Source of the DNA: Lampris incognitus
Taxonomy: Eukaryota > Chordata > Actinopteri > Lampriformes > Lampridae
DNA: 64,000 nt
Assembly (NCBI RefSeq): GCF_029633865.1
Contig: NC_079230.1
Span: 29,416,054 to 29,480,053 of the forward strand
Direction: 5' to 3'
Shown here: piece after piece, positions 11,025 to 64,000 of the stretch
How the letters are laid out: each line of letters opens with the position of its first letter
Position numbering within the stretch: the stretch's first letter is position 1
Notes under the pieces: generated by a model
Database searches by the model: none
What the model saw: the letters and a program-made list of their open reading frames with translations, nothing else
Told to the model about the DNA's origin: nothing
Made by a program: the position numbers and the translations under genes

Positions 11025-11164
11025 CTTGAAGAAGTAAGGACTGGCAAAAATGTCCTCGTCCTGATGGTCAAAAACTTAAATTGGTCCTCACAAAGATACA
11101 AGTACAAGTACACACACGCGCACGCACACACAGGACCGACGACAGAATTGATATATTTGGCATA

Positions 11165-12645
11165 AATCACACATCTTTATTTGATATTTCTTTAACATAC
11201 ACCATTCTTATCTATCATGGCAACAATACACACCCGTGGCCCAGTGGGGTTTTCATAAATTCTTAAGATAAAACTAAAACAGGGGCGTGGGACAAATGAG
11301 ACTAAACCAAACAGAATGAGGTGTGTCTGAACGTTGTCGGAACTAACGCAGTTGTAACCGTGTTACACCACAATATACACCATGCACAAAGAGCTGTGTC
11401 TTCAGAAGAAACAAAGTGTTCAAAACACCACCGTGGATACCTCAGGAAACCCATTTTCACAGTGCAACAACATTTGACCTTCATCTCAGTGTACTTATGT
11501 AATTCATCTGTGGCCCCCCCTACAGTGTAAATAGTGTGTTAGCGTACAGTTATTAGCCAGTTTAGCATTAGCGGTTGGTAGTTCCCCCATACACAACCAG
11601 AAGACGAATTGGCTCATTGGCGGAGACGCAGGGAAAGAGGAGCAGGGTGGGCCATGCACTTAACAGGGCACTGCACAGGGTTCAACTCTAGTTCAAGCAA
11701 CATGGCAAAACTGGGTGGAATTACATTAAGGGATGAAGGGGTAACCTACTGCAATAATCACGATATAAAAAGTAAACAATAACAATGTAGCCAATAAAAT
11801 TCACATAATTAGATCCTTATGAAAATATGATTTGACTTTAAAAGCATTCCAAGAATCAAATAATGGCCTTAAGTATGTATATGTACACAATATATCTATA
11901 GTTTACATTCTATCAGACTGTTTGTACACACACCTCTGTAAGGATGGAGGAAAACTCAGACGGGATAGACATATGTTCAGCTTTCACTTCCCTTTTGCAC
12001 ATGGACTCAAAGCTTCTAGTAATCATGTTTAGTCTCAACTGCAAACATAAACAACAGATTGGTCTGAGAACCTCGTTTGAAGAAGTTTAAATGGTTCCTC
12101 TCAAGATAAAACATGGACATAGCAGTTCACGTCAATCACCAAAATTGATACAGCACCAAAACAAAAGCAAGCTTGTGCCTAGAATCTTTATGGACTGCTA
12201 TTTTGAAAAGATGAAGCCATTAAAAATAAGATATTGATATTGGTCATTGTGCCAAAAGGTAAAACATCAAAATATCTTGTCAGATGATACGCCGTCTGTA
12301 ATATTTAAACAGAAAATTGTCCTAGTTGAAGACTGTAAGGTTTCAGTACACTGTTTCACCAGTCTGGAGGTCCAGAAGTTCTACTTAAAGAGCCTGATCA
12401 TACAAGTGGGACGTCATCCCTGGCTCTTTTGAAACCTAGCTAAACTTAAAACACATCTAAAAACAGGCCATTACAACTTATTCAGATAAAACATGCTTCA
12501 GATCTTTATATCCTGTGAGGAAGCTGTAATTAAACACCACGCATTCTCACTATAAAATGATATTTTTAAGATTTTTAAGTATTCATTTTTTCCCCCACCA
12601 ACGTTTACAGAAATCTTCAGTCCAGCAGCGACGATATGTAAACAA
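11165..12645 (-). other. camk2d: Probable camk2d 3' UTR (distal)
   Basis: AT-rich, unique sequence without repeats or coding signal, on the expected side of camk2d. AATAAA on the - strand (TTTATT at 11176-11181) marks a plausible end. A possible acceptor is at about 12642 (CTCTCAG on the - strand). If real, it would be spliced from the donor at the last coding exon. Tentative. Confidence 0.35.
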
Positions 12646-12810
12646 CACTCTGAGAGGGCGGAGTTCTAGCGATGGGCAGGGAATGGATGAGGGGGTTGAT
12701 AGACACTTGGAAGGGAGCAGGTCTGGTCAGCTGACTGATTTAGGCTGGAGGGTATTGGGGTCAAAGGTGGTCCTCTTAACTGAAACAGAGATAAAACAAT
12801 TAAATGGATA

Positions 12811-13890
12811 TTGATATACTGCATAATAAATCTCATTAACACTTATGTTTCCGAGTCTGTGCCTCTTACTTGTGGAGTGCCCCAGGGTTCTATCTTTGGC
12901 CCTGTTGTGTTTTCCTTGTACACTTCCCCTGGTCACTTGATTGGTAGTTTCAAACATATATCCTACCACTGTTATGCAGATGATACACAGATGTACGTCG
13001 CTTTTAAGAACTTTATATCTTCTTCCCAGCTTGACTGTTTGCCAGCTCTAAAAAACTCAATGTCTTCCAACTTCCTTCAGTTAAACACAGATAAAACTGC
13101 AATCCTGATCATTGGCCCAGAGGAGGTTTCTGATTAAATTAAACTGTTAGTCCGCTTGCTACACATGTCAAACTTACCTTACAACAACAAACTAGGTGTT
13201 GTTTTTGACCAACATTTGAGCATGTAAGGAAAGACCCTCAGTCTTCTTTTTTTTTTCAAAATTAAGAAACATTGCTGAGATTAAGGGATTGCTATATGTC
13301 AACAACATTGAAAATGTAATCCATGCATTTCTCTCTTCAAGGCTGTTGTAAGGTACCTCATGTTCTTCTTTGTCTCAACTTCAGCTTATTCATAATGCTG
13401 CTGCAAGGCTTCTGACAAATCCTCCACTGTGGGCGCATATCACACCAACTTTGGCTTTTTTCCATTGGCTTTCAGTGGAGCGTAGGTGTAAATTTAAAAT
13501 TATTTTGCTACTTATAAGGCCCTGAACAAATTGTGACTAACCCATACTTCAGAGTTACTGAGCCCTTATTCTCCAGCAGGGTCCCTTAGGTCCTCTGACC
13601 AGGGCCTGTTGGATACACCTAAGACAAGGCTGCTATCCAGAGGAGACGGTGCATTTGCAATGGTTGATCCAACTCTCTGGAACAGTCTCCCGTCTAGTAT
13701 TAAATCTGCCGTGTCTGTTTCAAGGTTTAAAATACCTTTAAAGTCCACCTTTACAGCAGGCACTTTCATGTGTAGCATTGTCTCTGCCTGTCTGTTTTGT
13801 GTCATACATTTGTCATATATTTTGTATTCCTACATTCAATTTCTTATTGTATTTGCATTTTTATCTGGCTTCAGTGCCTTGTAGCTTTTG
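12811..13890 (+). pseudogene. CR1/L2-type LINE reverse transcriptase fragment
   Basis: RT motifs [17 protein letters not shown] and [14 protein letters not shown] are visible at 12861-13005, so the YADD catalytic box is intact here. After 13137 the frame is broken by stops, but the C-terminal region can be followed to about 13760 (FAMVDPTLWNSLPSSIK at 13650-13700). 5' truncated and frameshifted. Confidence 0.75.
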
Positions 13891-13965
13891 TTTCAAATGG
13901 TGCTCTATAACCAAAGGCCTACTTACTAATATAATACAATAATAACTTTATTAATAATAATAATA

Positions 13966-13970
<5 letters not shown>

Positions 13971-14004
<34 letters not shown>

Positions 14005-14040
14005 TATATATAGATATACACATATATATACGTATATATA
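13971..14040. repeat. (TA)n microsatellite
   Basis: Runs of ATATAT with occasional G/C substitutions at the tail of the neighbouring LINE copy. Confidence 0.85.
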
Positions 14041-14850
14041 GCACTTTTCTAAAATAATGTTAAAAAGTGACTTGCAAAGAACTAAAACCAGACAAGACAG
14101 AAATAAGAAGGAAGACCAAATAAGTAAGAGTAAAAATAAAAACAAATATCAAACATTTGTAAAAGCTTTCATAAAAAGAAAAGCTTCAAAACGAGAGTTA
14201 AAAGAAGCTAGAGACTTGGTTAGTCTGGGGGTGGGGTGGGGGCTCTAACAGCAAAAGCCAGATCACCCTTTGTGATAAACCGAGACCTGGAATAACCAGC
14301 AGGGCTCCATCTGCAGGGGGCGTATACCAGGTCAATAAATGAATGGTGGAGGGGGGGTATACCAGGTCAATAAATGAATGGTGGAGGGGGGGTATACCAG
14401 GTGAATAAATGAATGGTGGGGGGGGGTATACCAGGTCAATAAATTAATGGTGGAGGGGGTGTATACCAGGTCAATAAATTAATGGTGGAGGGGGGGTATA
14501 CCAGGTCAATAAATCAGAAATGTAAGTAGGTGCAAGACCGTTTAAGGCCTTAAAGGTGAGAAAATGTTTTTTTAAATCAATCTGAAATATAACAGGGGGC
14601 CAGTGTAGGGAGGCGAGCACAGGAGTGATATGGTCATGCCTCTTTGTCCCGGTAATGAGCCGAGCAGCAGCATGTTGTACCAACTGCAGACGGTGGAGGG
14701 AGCCCTCGCTGATTACTGAGTAAAGTGCATTGCAATAGTCAAGCCGAGAATAGATAAAAGCGTGTACAACTTTTTGCAGATCGGCAATTGATAAAAATGA
14801 ACTAATGTTGGAGATCAGCTTGAGCTGGAGAAACATGACTGAACATGTTT
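14040..14850 (-). pseudogene. L2-type LINE 3' fragment (antisense)
   Basis: On the - strand residues SISDLQ-like text, YSRLDYCNALYSVISEGS and LVQHAAARLITGTKRHDHI belong to the C-terminal part of L2-type ORF2; the same region occurs on the + strand at 34270-34620. The 3' tail (CACTTTTCTAAAATAATGTT) lies at 14041-14060. A tandem array is embedded in the coding part. Confidence 0.75.
14328..14512. repeat. 35-bp minisatellite inside the LINE fragment
   Basis: About six copies of a unit containing GGTATACCAGGTCAATAAAT and GAATGGTGGAGGGG. It overlaps the ORF2 segment encoding DLLTWYTPP on the - strand, so the array is an expansion of LINE coding sequence. Confidence 0.85.
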
Positions 14851-15057
14851 GACTTGATGGTCAAACCCGAGGTTGGCATCGAATATTGCCCAAGATTCCC
14901 AGCAGCCTGCTTCATATGATATACTTAATATACATTCATATTACAAAAGGTATACATAGAAGTATACAGTGAGCTGTCTATATGGGAGTCATGACAACTT
15001 AGCAGGGAGCGTGCCTGGCTACAGGGGAGGTGGAGGAAGGACACCTGTATAGTCACC

Positions 15058-57219
<42,162 letters not shown>

Positions 57220-57226
57220 CTGTGGA

Positions 57227-57229
<3 letters not shown>

Positions 57230-57275
<46 letters not shown>
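57230..57275. repeat. (GA)n microsatellite beside exon 4 acceptor
   Basis: About 22 GA dinucleotides on the + strand; on the gene strand (CT)n, about 10 bases from the acceptor. Confidence 0.95.
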
Positions 57276-57282
<7 letters not shown>

Positions 57283-57332
57283 TAGAGATAATCCCTCCCA
57301 GAAAATACTTCCACTCATTTGGCCGTCTACAT

Positions 57333-57470
57333 CAGTGTTTCTCAACCGGGGGTCCGCGGACCCCTAGTGGTCCGTGGTGTAATTGCAAGGGGTCCGTGAA
57401 AATAAAATATCTTTTAAAAAAAAGATCCTATGACATTTATAGAAATAGGATTATTTTACTCGCACTGCTG
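57333..57470 (-). mobile_element. Truncated hAT-type end, family of 24964-25548
   Basis: Starts CAGTGTTTCTCAACCGGGGG and contains GGTCCGCGGACCCC and TTGCAAGGGGTCCGTG in reverse relation to the right end of the 24964 element. The other end is absent. Confidence 0.8.
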
Positions 57471-57567
57471 TTGGCCAGCGTGAGATAAAAACCAACCGTT
57501 TGAAAACAAGACCAGCTCAAAACCTGGTATGGATGGGCCGTGCTGGCCTATGTTAAAAATTGTTGCC

Positions 57568-57870
57568 AATTTTCTTTTTTTTTCTTCTAACTCCTTTGCT
57601 TTCTCTTTCTTCTATCTTTTTTCTCTTTTTTTTCTTTCTTTCTGGCTTCATTTTTTTCCCTCTCTTCTTTTCATTTTTTCTTTCCTTTTTTCTTAAAAAA
57701 AAGCAAGAAAAAAGAGAAGAAAAAGAAAAAGTAAGTAAAAAGTAAAAAAGAAAAAATACGAAAAAGAAAAAAATACAAAAAGAAAAAAGATTTAAAAATA
57801 CAGAAAAAAGAAAAGGAAAGAGAGTAAAAAGAAAAGAACAAAGAAGAAAAACAAAAAAAGAAGAAAAACG
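57568..57870. repeat. Pyrimidine tract followed by purine tract
   Basis: 57568-57693 is almost only T/C, 57694-57870 almost only A/G, so the two halves could pair in a single strand. Confidence 0.85.
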
Positions 57871-58126
57871 GTGGCGTTTGTTGCAGGGATAGTCAGCGAG
57901 GGTGTTTATAATGTGAATTCCTGGATATTAAATGTTCATCTGGAATTCTCTGTAGTGGTCCCAGTAATACTTGTTATAAAGTGTACTTAAGTAGCATATC
58001 ACGTGACACGGTTAAGCTACATTCGAGTAACACAAGAGGTTATAAATGCAGTTGCAAGAACAATACTCTCCACTTACATCTTGGGATGTTTGATTTGAAA
58101 GAGGGTGTCTTGATGCATGCTCAATA

Positions 58127-58340
58127 ATGCAGGTAAGGAAGTCCCAGAAGGTTGAATCAGTTCATCTGGACACAACGTTTATTGAAACGTTTCATCACTC
58201 GTCTAAGCGACTTGGTCAGTGTCAGCTGACTGCAGGTATCCCCACCCCTTATAAACAGCACAGTTGCATAACGACCGAAACCAGCAATCAATTTCATATG
58301 AAAATTGCTGAAACAGGTCACGTGTACTATTCACAGAGCA
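58127..58340 (-). mobile_element. Penelope-like element terminal fragment
   Basis: On the - strand CTGACCAAGTCGCTTAGACG and AGTGATGAAACGTTTCAATA match the terminal signature of fish Penelope-like elements, with a decayed hammerhead-like core (CTGACCA instead of CTGATGA). Confidence 0.5.
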
Positions 58341-58419
58341 TTGAGGAATAGCTGCAATCACAGCGTTGTAAGATGGCGACAGATGTACTCTCAGCACCTA
58401 GCACCTCCCTTCTCGGTTC

Positions 58420-59950
58420 AATTCAAATCCATTCAGTTTACTGTCATTAAAAACAATGTGCAGGCACATGTTAAAAATGAAATGAGGGCTGTGGCTTCAC
58501 CAAACAGTGCAAGACAGACACAGACAAACACAACAAACACAGTATAAGATATACACACGTGAAGACCAAAAGCTAAAAAAAAGAGCAAGAGTACAAAATA
58601 TTTAAAAATATCTACAGACATTCAGTGGGTGGCCAGGTTCAGGTGGGCAACAGCTTGTGGAAAGAAGCTGTTTTTGAGCCTGGTAGTTTGGGCTCTGAGG
58701 CTCCTGTAGCGCCTCCCAGAGCGCAGGGGGGAGAACAGTCCATGGTTGGGGTGGGTGGGATCTCTGCTGATGCTCAGACTCCTTCGAAGGCAGCGTTTGT
58801 GATAAATGTCTTTTATGGCTGGGAGCTGGGTACCGGTGATGTGCTGGGCCGCCTTGACGACCCGCTGCAGAGCTTTCTGGTCTATTGAGGTGCAGTTGCC
58901 GTACCACACTGAGATGCAGATGGTCAGGATGCTCTCTATGGTGCAGTGGTAGAAGTTGGTGAGAATTTTGGGGGATAGACGGGCACTCCTAAGCCTCCTC
59001 AGGAAATGCAGGCGTTGTTGGGCCTCTTTCACAAGGGCCTGGGTGTTTAATGCCCAGAAAAGTTCCTCACTGATGTGGACTCCAAGGAATTTAAAGCTGG
59101 AAACACGCTCCACTTCCACCCCCATTGATGTGTATGGGGGAGTGGCTGCAGCTTCTAGACCTCCTGAAGTCCACAATCAGCTCCTTCATCTTCTGCACAT
59201 TGAGGACAAGATTGTTGGTAGTACACCATGATGTGAGGTGCTGAATCTCGTCTCTGTAGGCCGTCTCGTCGTTGTCGGTGATACAGCCAATGACTGTGGT
59301 GTCATCTGCAAACTTAACTATAACATTTGAAGGGTGAGTTGGCAGGCAGTCGTGGGTAATCAGAAAAGGAGGGGGCTCAGAACACAGCCTTGAGGGGCAT
59401 CTGTGCTGAGGGTCAGGGTGGAGGAGGAGTGGTCACCTAACCTAACAGACTGAGGTCTGTTGGTCAGGAAGTCCAGAGTCCAGTTACAGAGGGAGGGGTT
59501 GAGGCCAAGGGAGAGGAGTTTGGTGGTTGTGTTGTTAAGTTCAAGGTGGGTCAGAGCAAAATGCAGGGCAGTGGCAATGGCATCCTCAGCAGACCTTTTG
59601 GGACAGTAGGCGAACTGATGTGGGTCGAATGTGGGGGGGGGTAATTTTTGATGTGAGCAAGAACCAGTCTCTCAAAGCACTTCACGGCAATGGGGGAAGA
59701 GTGCTATGGGTCGGCAGTCATTCAGACATGTGGATGTTGGTTTCTTGGGGACAGGAATGATAGAGGTGGTCTTAAAGCATGTCGGAACTATGGATTGGGA
59801 CAGTGAGAGATTAAATATAGTTGTTGTGAAGACCTCAGTCAGCTGGTCAGCACATTCCCAGAGGACCTGACCCAGTATGCCATCCGGTCCGGCAGCCTTC
59901 CGTGTGTTCACTCTGCGCAGTGATTCAGGGATTGTCGTTGCCTCTTCATA
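58420..59950 (-). pseudogene. Non-LTR LINE (antisense copy), RT to 3' end
   Basis: On the - strand: [20 protein letters not shown] at 59900-59840, IVKFADDTTVIGCITDND near 59290, VSSFKFLGVHISEELFWALN, ILTNFYHCTIESIL and SGRRYRSLRAQTTRLKNSFF down to 58630. Several frameshifts and stops; FADD box intact. The 3' tail ends near 58420. Same family as 61100-62590; clade not assigned with certainty. Confidence 0.85.
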
Positions 59951-60149
59951 TAGATGGCCATGTTGACGCCCCTTTCAAACCAGCATTCCTCCGTGTTACG
60001 GATGTGCACATCCTCATCCATTTTGACTCATTTTTCGGAGGATTGCCTTAAATTTGCACATGAATACGAGCAAACTACTTGTAAGAAGGCAGACTACAGG
60101 AACCACCTGAGATCCAGCCTCAGGTGCAGACAGAGCGGGATTAACACCT

Positions 60150-60870
60150 AAGAGCCTGCAAACGAAATCTTCTGTCAAGGGTCACCAAGCTAGCAAGATC
60201 CTCCAGAAGGCACAGAGCCAGCTCTTGAACAAATGGTTGAGACAAACTAATTTTAACATCAATGCTTTGAAAGCCAGAGAGGAACATATCCAACAGACTT
60301 ACATCACATCTAGATGAAACCACTTTCCAACACGTGATTGAGTTAACAGAGAGGGCTCATCTAGCAAAACATGGAAAGTCGAAAACCAGGCAGTAAAAGA
60401 AGTTCGACCAATTTGCTGCACGCCAGACATCAGCAGACAATGGACGGCTCCCTCAATGGCAGGCAGAGAGACAGACGCCAGACACAACCCAGTGATGTGG
60501 ACAGGTGGGTGAAGAATCTGTCTGATAGACAACTCACCCAGGAAGAGAAATATATCTTTGCTAAGGGGCTGAATTTTGCTGTCAAGCAACTGGAACTGAT
60601 CACAGCCACGGAATCGGTGATCCGTAACAATATCATGAACCCAGAAGCAGAGCAACTGTGGACGAAAGTTTCAGCCTGCCCCAGCAATGCAAAGGCGCCG
60701 CTGTCCAACATCAGCACAGATGAGAGGAATGCACTCACGACTCTCAGTAAGGACAATAACATCATAATCCTTCCGGTGGACAAAGGTAGATGTATTGTTT
60801 TATTAAACCAGACAGACTATCATGAGAAAGTTAGGACTGGAGAGGAGCTCAATCAGGAGTCGTGACAACT
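60150..60870 (+). pseudogene. Penelope-like element ORF fragment
   Basis: The + strand ORF at 60371-60865 contains WVKNLSDRQLTQEEKYIFAK, GLNFAV, TATESVIRNN, KAPLSNISTDERNALTTLSK and IIILPVDKGRCIVLLNQTDY, the N-terminal region preceding the RT of Penelope-like retroelements. RT and GIY-YIG parts are absent. Confidence 0.85.
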
Positions 60871-61089
60871 TTATCTTTCGGCTACACAACGTGCACAATT
60901 TATTCCTTCCACCTAACGACAACAACAAAAACCCGCGCAGTGGAAGTGTGACACTGTAAACACGAACCGAGAAAACAGCAGCTGTAAACAAACGTTCCTA
61001 CTCGCTCAATAAGGGGAATTATGTATCCCTATAACCACTACAGGACGTTACTTAGCAACATAAATATTTATGAGCCCCTGAAATGAGAT

Positions 61090-62590
61090 CCAGGTAGTGG
61101 TTACAAGAAAAGGGTGATAGATTGTCTGAAGCTTTTAGAACAGGAAAATGCTATTGACAGAATTTTGTACACTGTCCCAGCCAATCTCGACCAACACCAG
61201 TTTGCCTACCGGGCAAACAGATCGAGTGAGGACGTCATCTGTGTAGCTCTCAATACAGCCTTATCTCACCTGGAAAAACCCAACACCTATGTCAGGGTGC
61301 TCTTTGTTTACAGCTCAATGTTTAACACCATCATACCAAACAAGCTGGTTGACAAACTCCACAAACTAGGACTAACTCCCTCCATATACAATTGGATACT
61401 GGACTTCCTCATCAACCACCCCAGACTGCAAGACTGGGCAAGCACACATCCTCCAACCTCATCCTGAGCACTGGCATCCCCCAGGGCTGTGTGCTGAGCC
61501 CCCTCTTTTATGCCCTGTTCACACATGACTGGCAACCCATCCACAACTCGAACACTATTGTTAAGTTTGCGGATGATACGACAATCATCAGGTTCATATC
61601 AGACAACGAAGCTGCGTACAGGGAGGAGGTTCAGAATCTGACAATGTGGTGTGCTAACAACAACCTACTCCTAAACATCAAAAAGACCAAGAAGGTTATC
61701 GTGGACTTTAGGACCTCCAAGATGATCACACACAGTCCTGTCAACATCAGCAGAGGCTATGGAGAGAGTCCTGCAGTTTCAGGTTCCTGGGAGTCACCAA
61801 CACAGAGGACCTCTCCTGGGCTGGCAACACCTCAGCAGCGGTGGGTACAGCACAACACCTTTATTTTCTGAGGAGGCTAGGGAGAGCCAACATCCCCCAA
61901 AACCTGCTTGTCAACTTTTATAGATGCACCACGTGCATCCTAACAAAATGCATGACAGCCTGGTACAGCAACTGCATAAAGCTGACAAAAAAAGCCCTCC
62001 AGCATGTTGTGAAAACAGCACAGGGCATTGTTGGCACTGAACTGCCATCACTAAAACATCGTCACAGCACTCACTGTGTGAGGAGGGCCAAGAACATCAT
62101 AAAGGATATTACACACCCTGGACACCATCTATTTTAGCTCCTCCCATCAAGTAGGCACTTCAGATCAATCCACATATGCACAAATAGACTGAAATACAGT
62201 TTCTTCTAAAACAAGTGGTGCTACTGAACTCAGACATCTCCTCAGTCTGACGACACTGATGTGCTGCCACCACTGGGCATGTGAAATATTTGCAATATTT
62301 ACTCATATATCACTTTAAGCCACTTCATATCTGTCCACTGCACCTTTACTGCATTTTTGCTGATTGTTTTTGCACCTCATAAGTTGTATTTCATTAACTG
62401 TATTGCATTTCATACTTTATATTGCTGAGATTTTGTACTTATATTGTTTAGACTGTACTTTTTATTGCTGATATATCTCTTTTCTGTCTTATTTATTGTT
62501 TGTATGCACCATTTGAGGTTGACACAACTGCAGTTTCATCATGCTTGCACAATGATAAGTTCTTGAATATTGAATCGAATTTTGACTCTA
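61090..62590 (+). pseudogene. Non-LTR LINE (sense copy), RT to 3' end
   Basis: HQFAYRANRSSEDVICVALN at 61190, [20 protein letters not shown] at about 61465, NTIVKFADDTTIIRFISDNE at 61550, FYRCTTCILTKCMTAWYSNC and VGTELPSLKHRHSTHCVRRA to 62130, then a 3' UTR-like tail to about 62590. At least three frame changes. Inverted relative to the 58420-59950 copy. Confidence 0.85.
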
Positions 62591-62599
62591 ACTGCATGT

Positions 62600-62985
62600 G
62601 GCTGTTAGCGCTGTCATTTGTGAATTGAACAGTTTTGCAATGAGGCTCATTTGCATAGAAAGGGGCCAATTTTGCGCTAAATGTATGCATATGACCTCAT
62701 ACGTACAAATAGCACCAGCACACCAAGACACTATGGCAGCACAGTTAGGGGGTGCATTTCCACCTTTGCAGGTGCTTTGAGAATTAAACCGTTTCTTTTT
62801 CTCTTATTTGTGCATGCTTACAGGCCACAAAAGCCACTCAACCTTTTTGTGAATTCCCCAGTGAGTGTTTTTTAGAGTGATTATTATTTGGGGCGCTTTA
62901 ACTTTGCGCTCTCCCTAATGCCTCTCGGTGCTCGGTCGACCAGTCGTGTAACTTTAATGATTTTGGTGGTCACCTGATCACACTG
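62600..62985. other. Unique intron 3 sequence
   Basis: No repeats or exon signals recognised; camk2d exon 3 was looked for on the - strand and not found. Confidence 0.4.
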
Positions 62986-62995
62986 CCAAATCGTG

Positions 62996-64000
62996 TCAAA
63001 CATGATCACTCAGTCGGTCACTCTAAACGCGATCACTCAGTCGGTCACTCTAAACATGATCACTCAATCAGTCACTCTAAACGCGATCACTCAGTCGGTC
63101 ACTCTAAACATGATCACTCAGTCGGTCACTCTAAACATGATCACTCAATCAGTCACTCTAAACATGATCACTCAATCAGTCACTCTAAACACGATCACTC
63201 AGTCGGTCACCCTAAACATGATCACTCAGTCACTCACCCTAAACATGATCACTCAGTCACTCACCCTAAACATGATCACTCAGTCACTCACCCTAAACAT
63301 GATCACTCAGTCAGTCACCCTAAACATGATCACTCAGTCTGTCACTCTAAACACGATCACTCAGTCGGTCACTCTAAACATGATCACTCAGTCTATCACT
63401 CTAAACATGATCACTCAGTCAGTCACTCTAAACATGATCACTCAGTCATTCTAAACATGATCACGCAGTCACTCACCCTAAACATGATCACTCAGTCACT
63501 CACCCTAAACATGATCACTCAGTCAGTCACCCTAAACATGATCACTCAGTCACTCACCCTAAACATGATCACTCAGTCTGTCACTCTAAACATGATCACT
63601 CAGTCTGTCACTCTAAACATGATCACTCAGTCAGTCACTCTAAACATGATCACTCAGTCATTCTAAACATGATCACGCAGTCACTCACCCTAAACATGAT
63701 CACTCAGTCTGTCACTCTAAACATGATCATTCAGTCTGTCACTCTAAACATGATCACTCAGTCTGCCACTCTAAACATGATCATTCAGTCTGTCACTCTA
63801 AACATGATCACTCAGTCTGCCACTCTAAACATGATCACTCAGTCTGTCACTCTAAACATGATCACTCAGTCTGTCACTCTAAACATGATCACTCAGTCTG
63901 CCACTCTAAACATGATCACTCAGTCTGTCACTCTAAACATGATCACTCAGTCTGTCACTCTAAACATGATCATTCAGTCTGTCACTCTAAACATGATCAC
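62996..64000. repeat. 27-bp minisatellite running off the window
   Basis: About 37 copies of CATGATCACTCAGTCTGTCA + CTCTAAA with two short (15- or 18-base) deletions. 27 is a multiple of 3, so the + strand reads MITQSVTLN repeats; not a gene. The array continues beyond base 64000. Confidence 0.95.

Noticed and set aside
62993..63666. MITQSVTLN repeat ORFs
   Set aside because: 27-bp minisatellite translation; not a gene.
62996..64000. CRISPR-like direct repeats
   Set aside because: The units are contiguous with no unique spacers, in a vertebrate intron; a minisatellite explains them.

Overview
The window is vertebrate genomic DNA, almost certainly from a teleost fish. Its genes have many short exons with GT-AG introns. 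The repeat content is fish-like: tRNA-derived SINEs, L2/CR1-type and other non-LTR LINEs, a Penelope-like element, hAT-type non-autonomous elements, and many CA/GT microsatellites and minisatellites. No bacterial genes, rRNA genes, functional tRNA genes or CRISPR arrays were seen.

Two protein-coding genes face each other. On the + strand, bases 1-5587 hold the last eight coding exons of a large ankyrin, followed by a 3' UTR to about 7.2-7.4 kb. On the - strand, from 57219 down to 15058, lies the body of a CaMKII gene: coding exon 4 through the last hub exon, plus splice variants. The convergent ankyrin / CaMKII pair matches the known vertebrate ANK2-CAMK2D neighbourhood, so I call them ank2 and camk2d. 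The first three camk2d coding exons lie beyond the right edge.

Layout: 1-7.4 kb ank2 tail and 3' UTR, with one intronic SINE; 7.4-15 kb intergenic space and probable camk2d 3' UTR, with decayed LINE, Penelope-like and hAT pieces; 15.0-15.8 kb camk2d hub (association) domain exons; 16.3-17.5 kb a cryptic first exon and promoter next to a 31-bp minisatellite; 25.7-28.6 kb variable linker exons; 32.1-37.4 kb regulatory segment and C-lobe exons around a three-layer nest of transposons; 39.6-57.2 kb kinase exons between SINEs, minisatellites and microsatellites; 57.2-64 kb repeat-dominated intron 3.

Most interesting observations: (1) an exon at 16268-16391, on the camk2d strand 478 bp upstream of the first hub exon, encodes a signal-peptide-like N terminus with an NCS sequon, has CCAAT and TATA-like elements upstream, and ends in a strong donor whose phase fits the hub exon. 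This predicts an internally started, ER-targeted CaMKII hub protein, comparable in layout to mammalian alpha-KAP. (2) Kinase exon 6 (catalytic loop) is present as two tandem 73-nt versions that must be used alternatively. (3) Several minisatellites grew from functional sequence: a CCAAT-containing promoter edge and LINE coding sequence. All gene calls were made by eye from translation, splice sites and phase; no database search was run.
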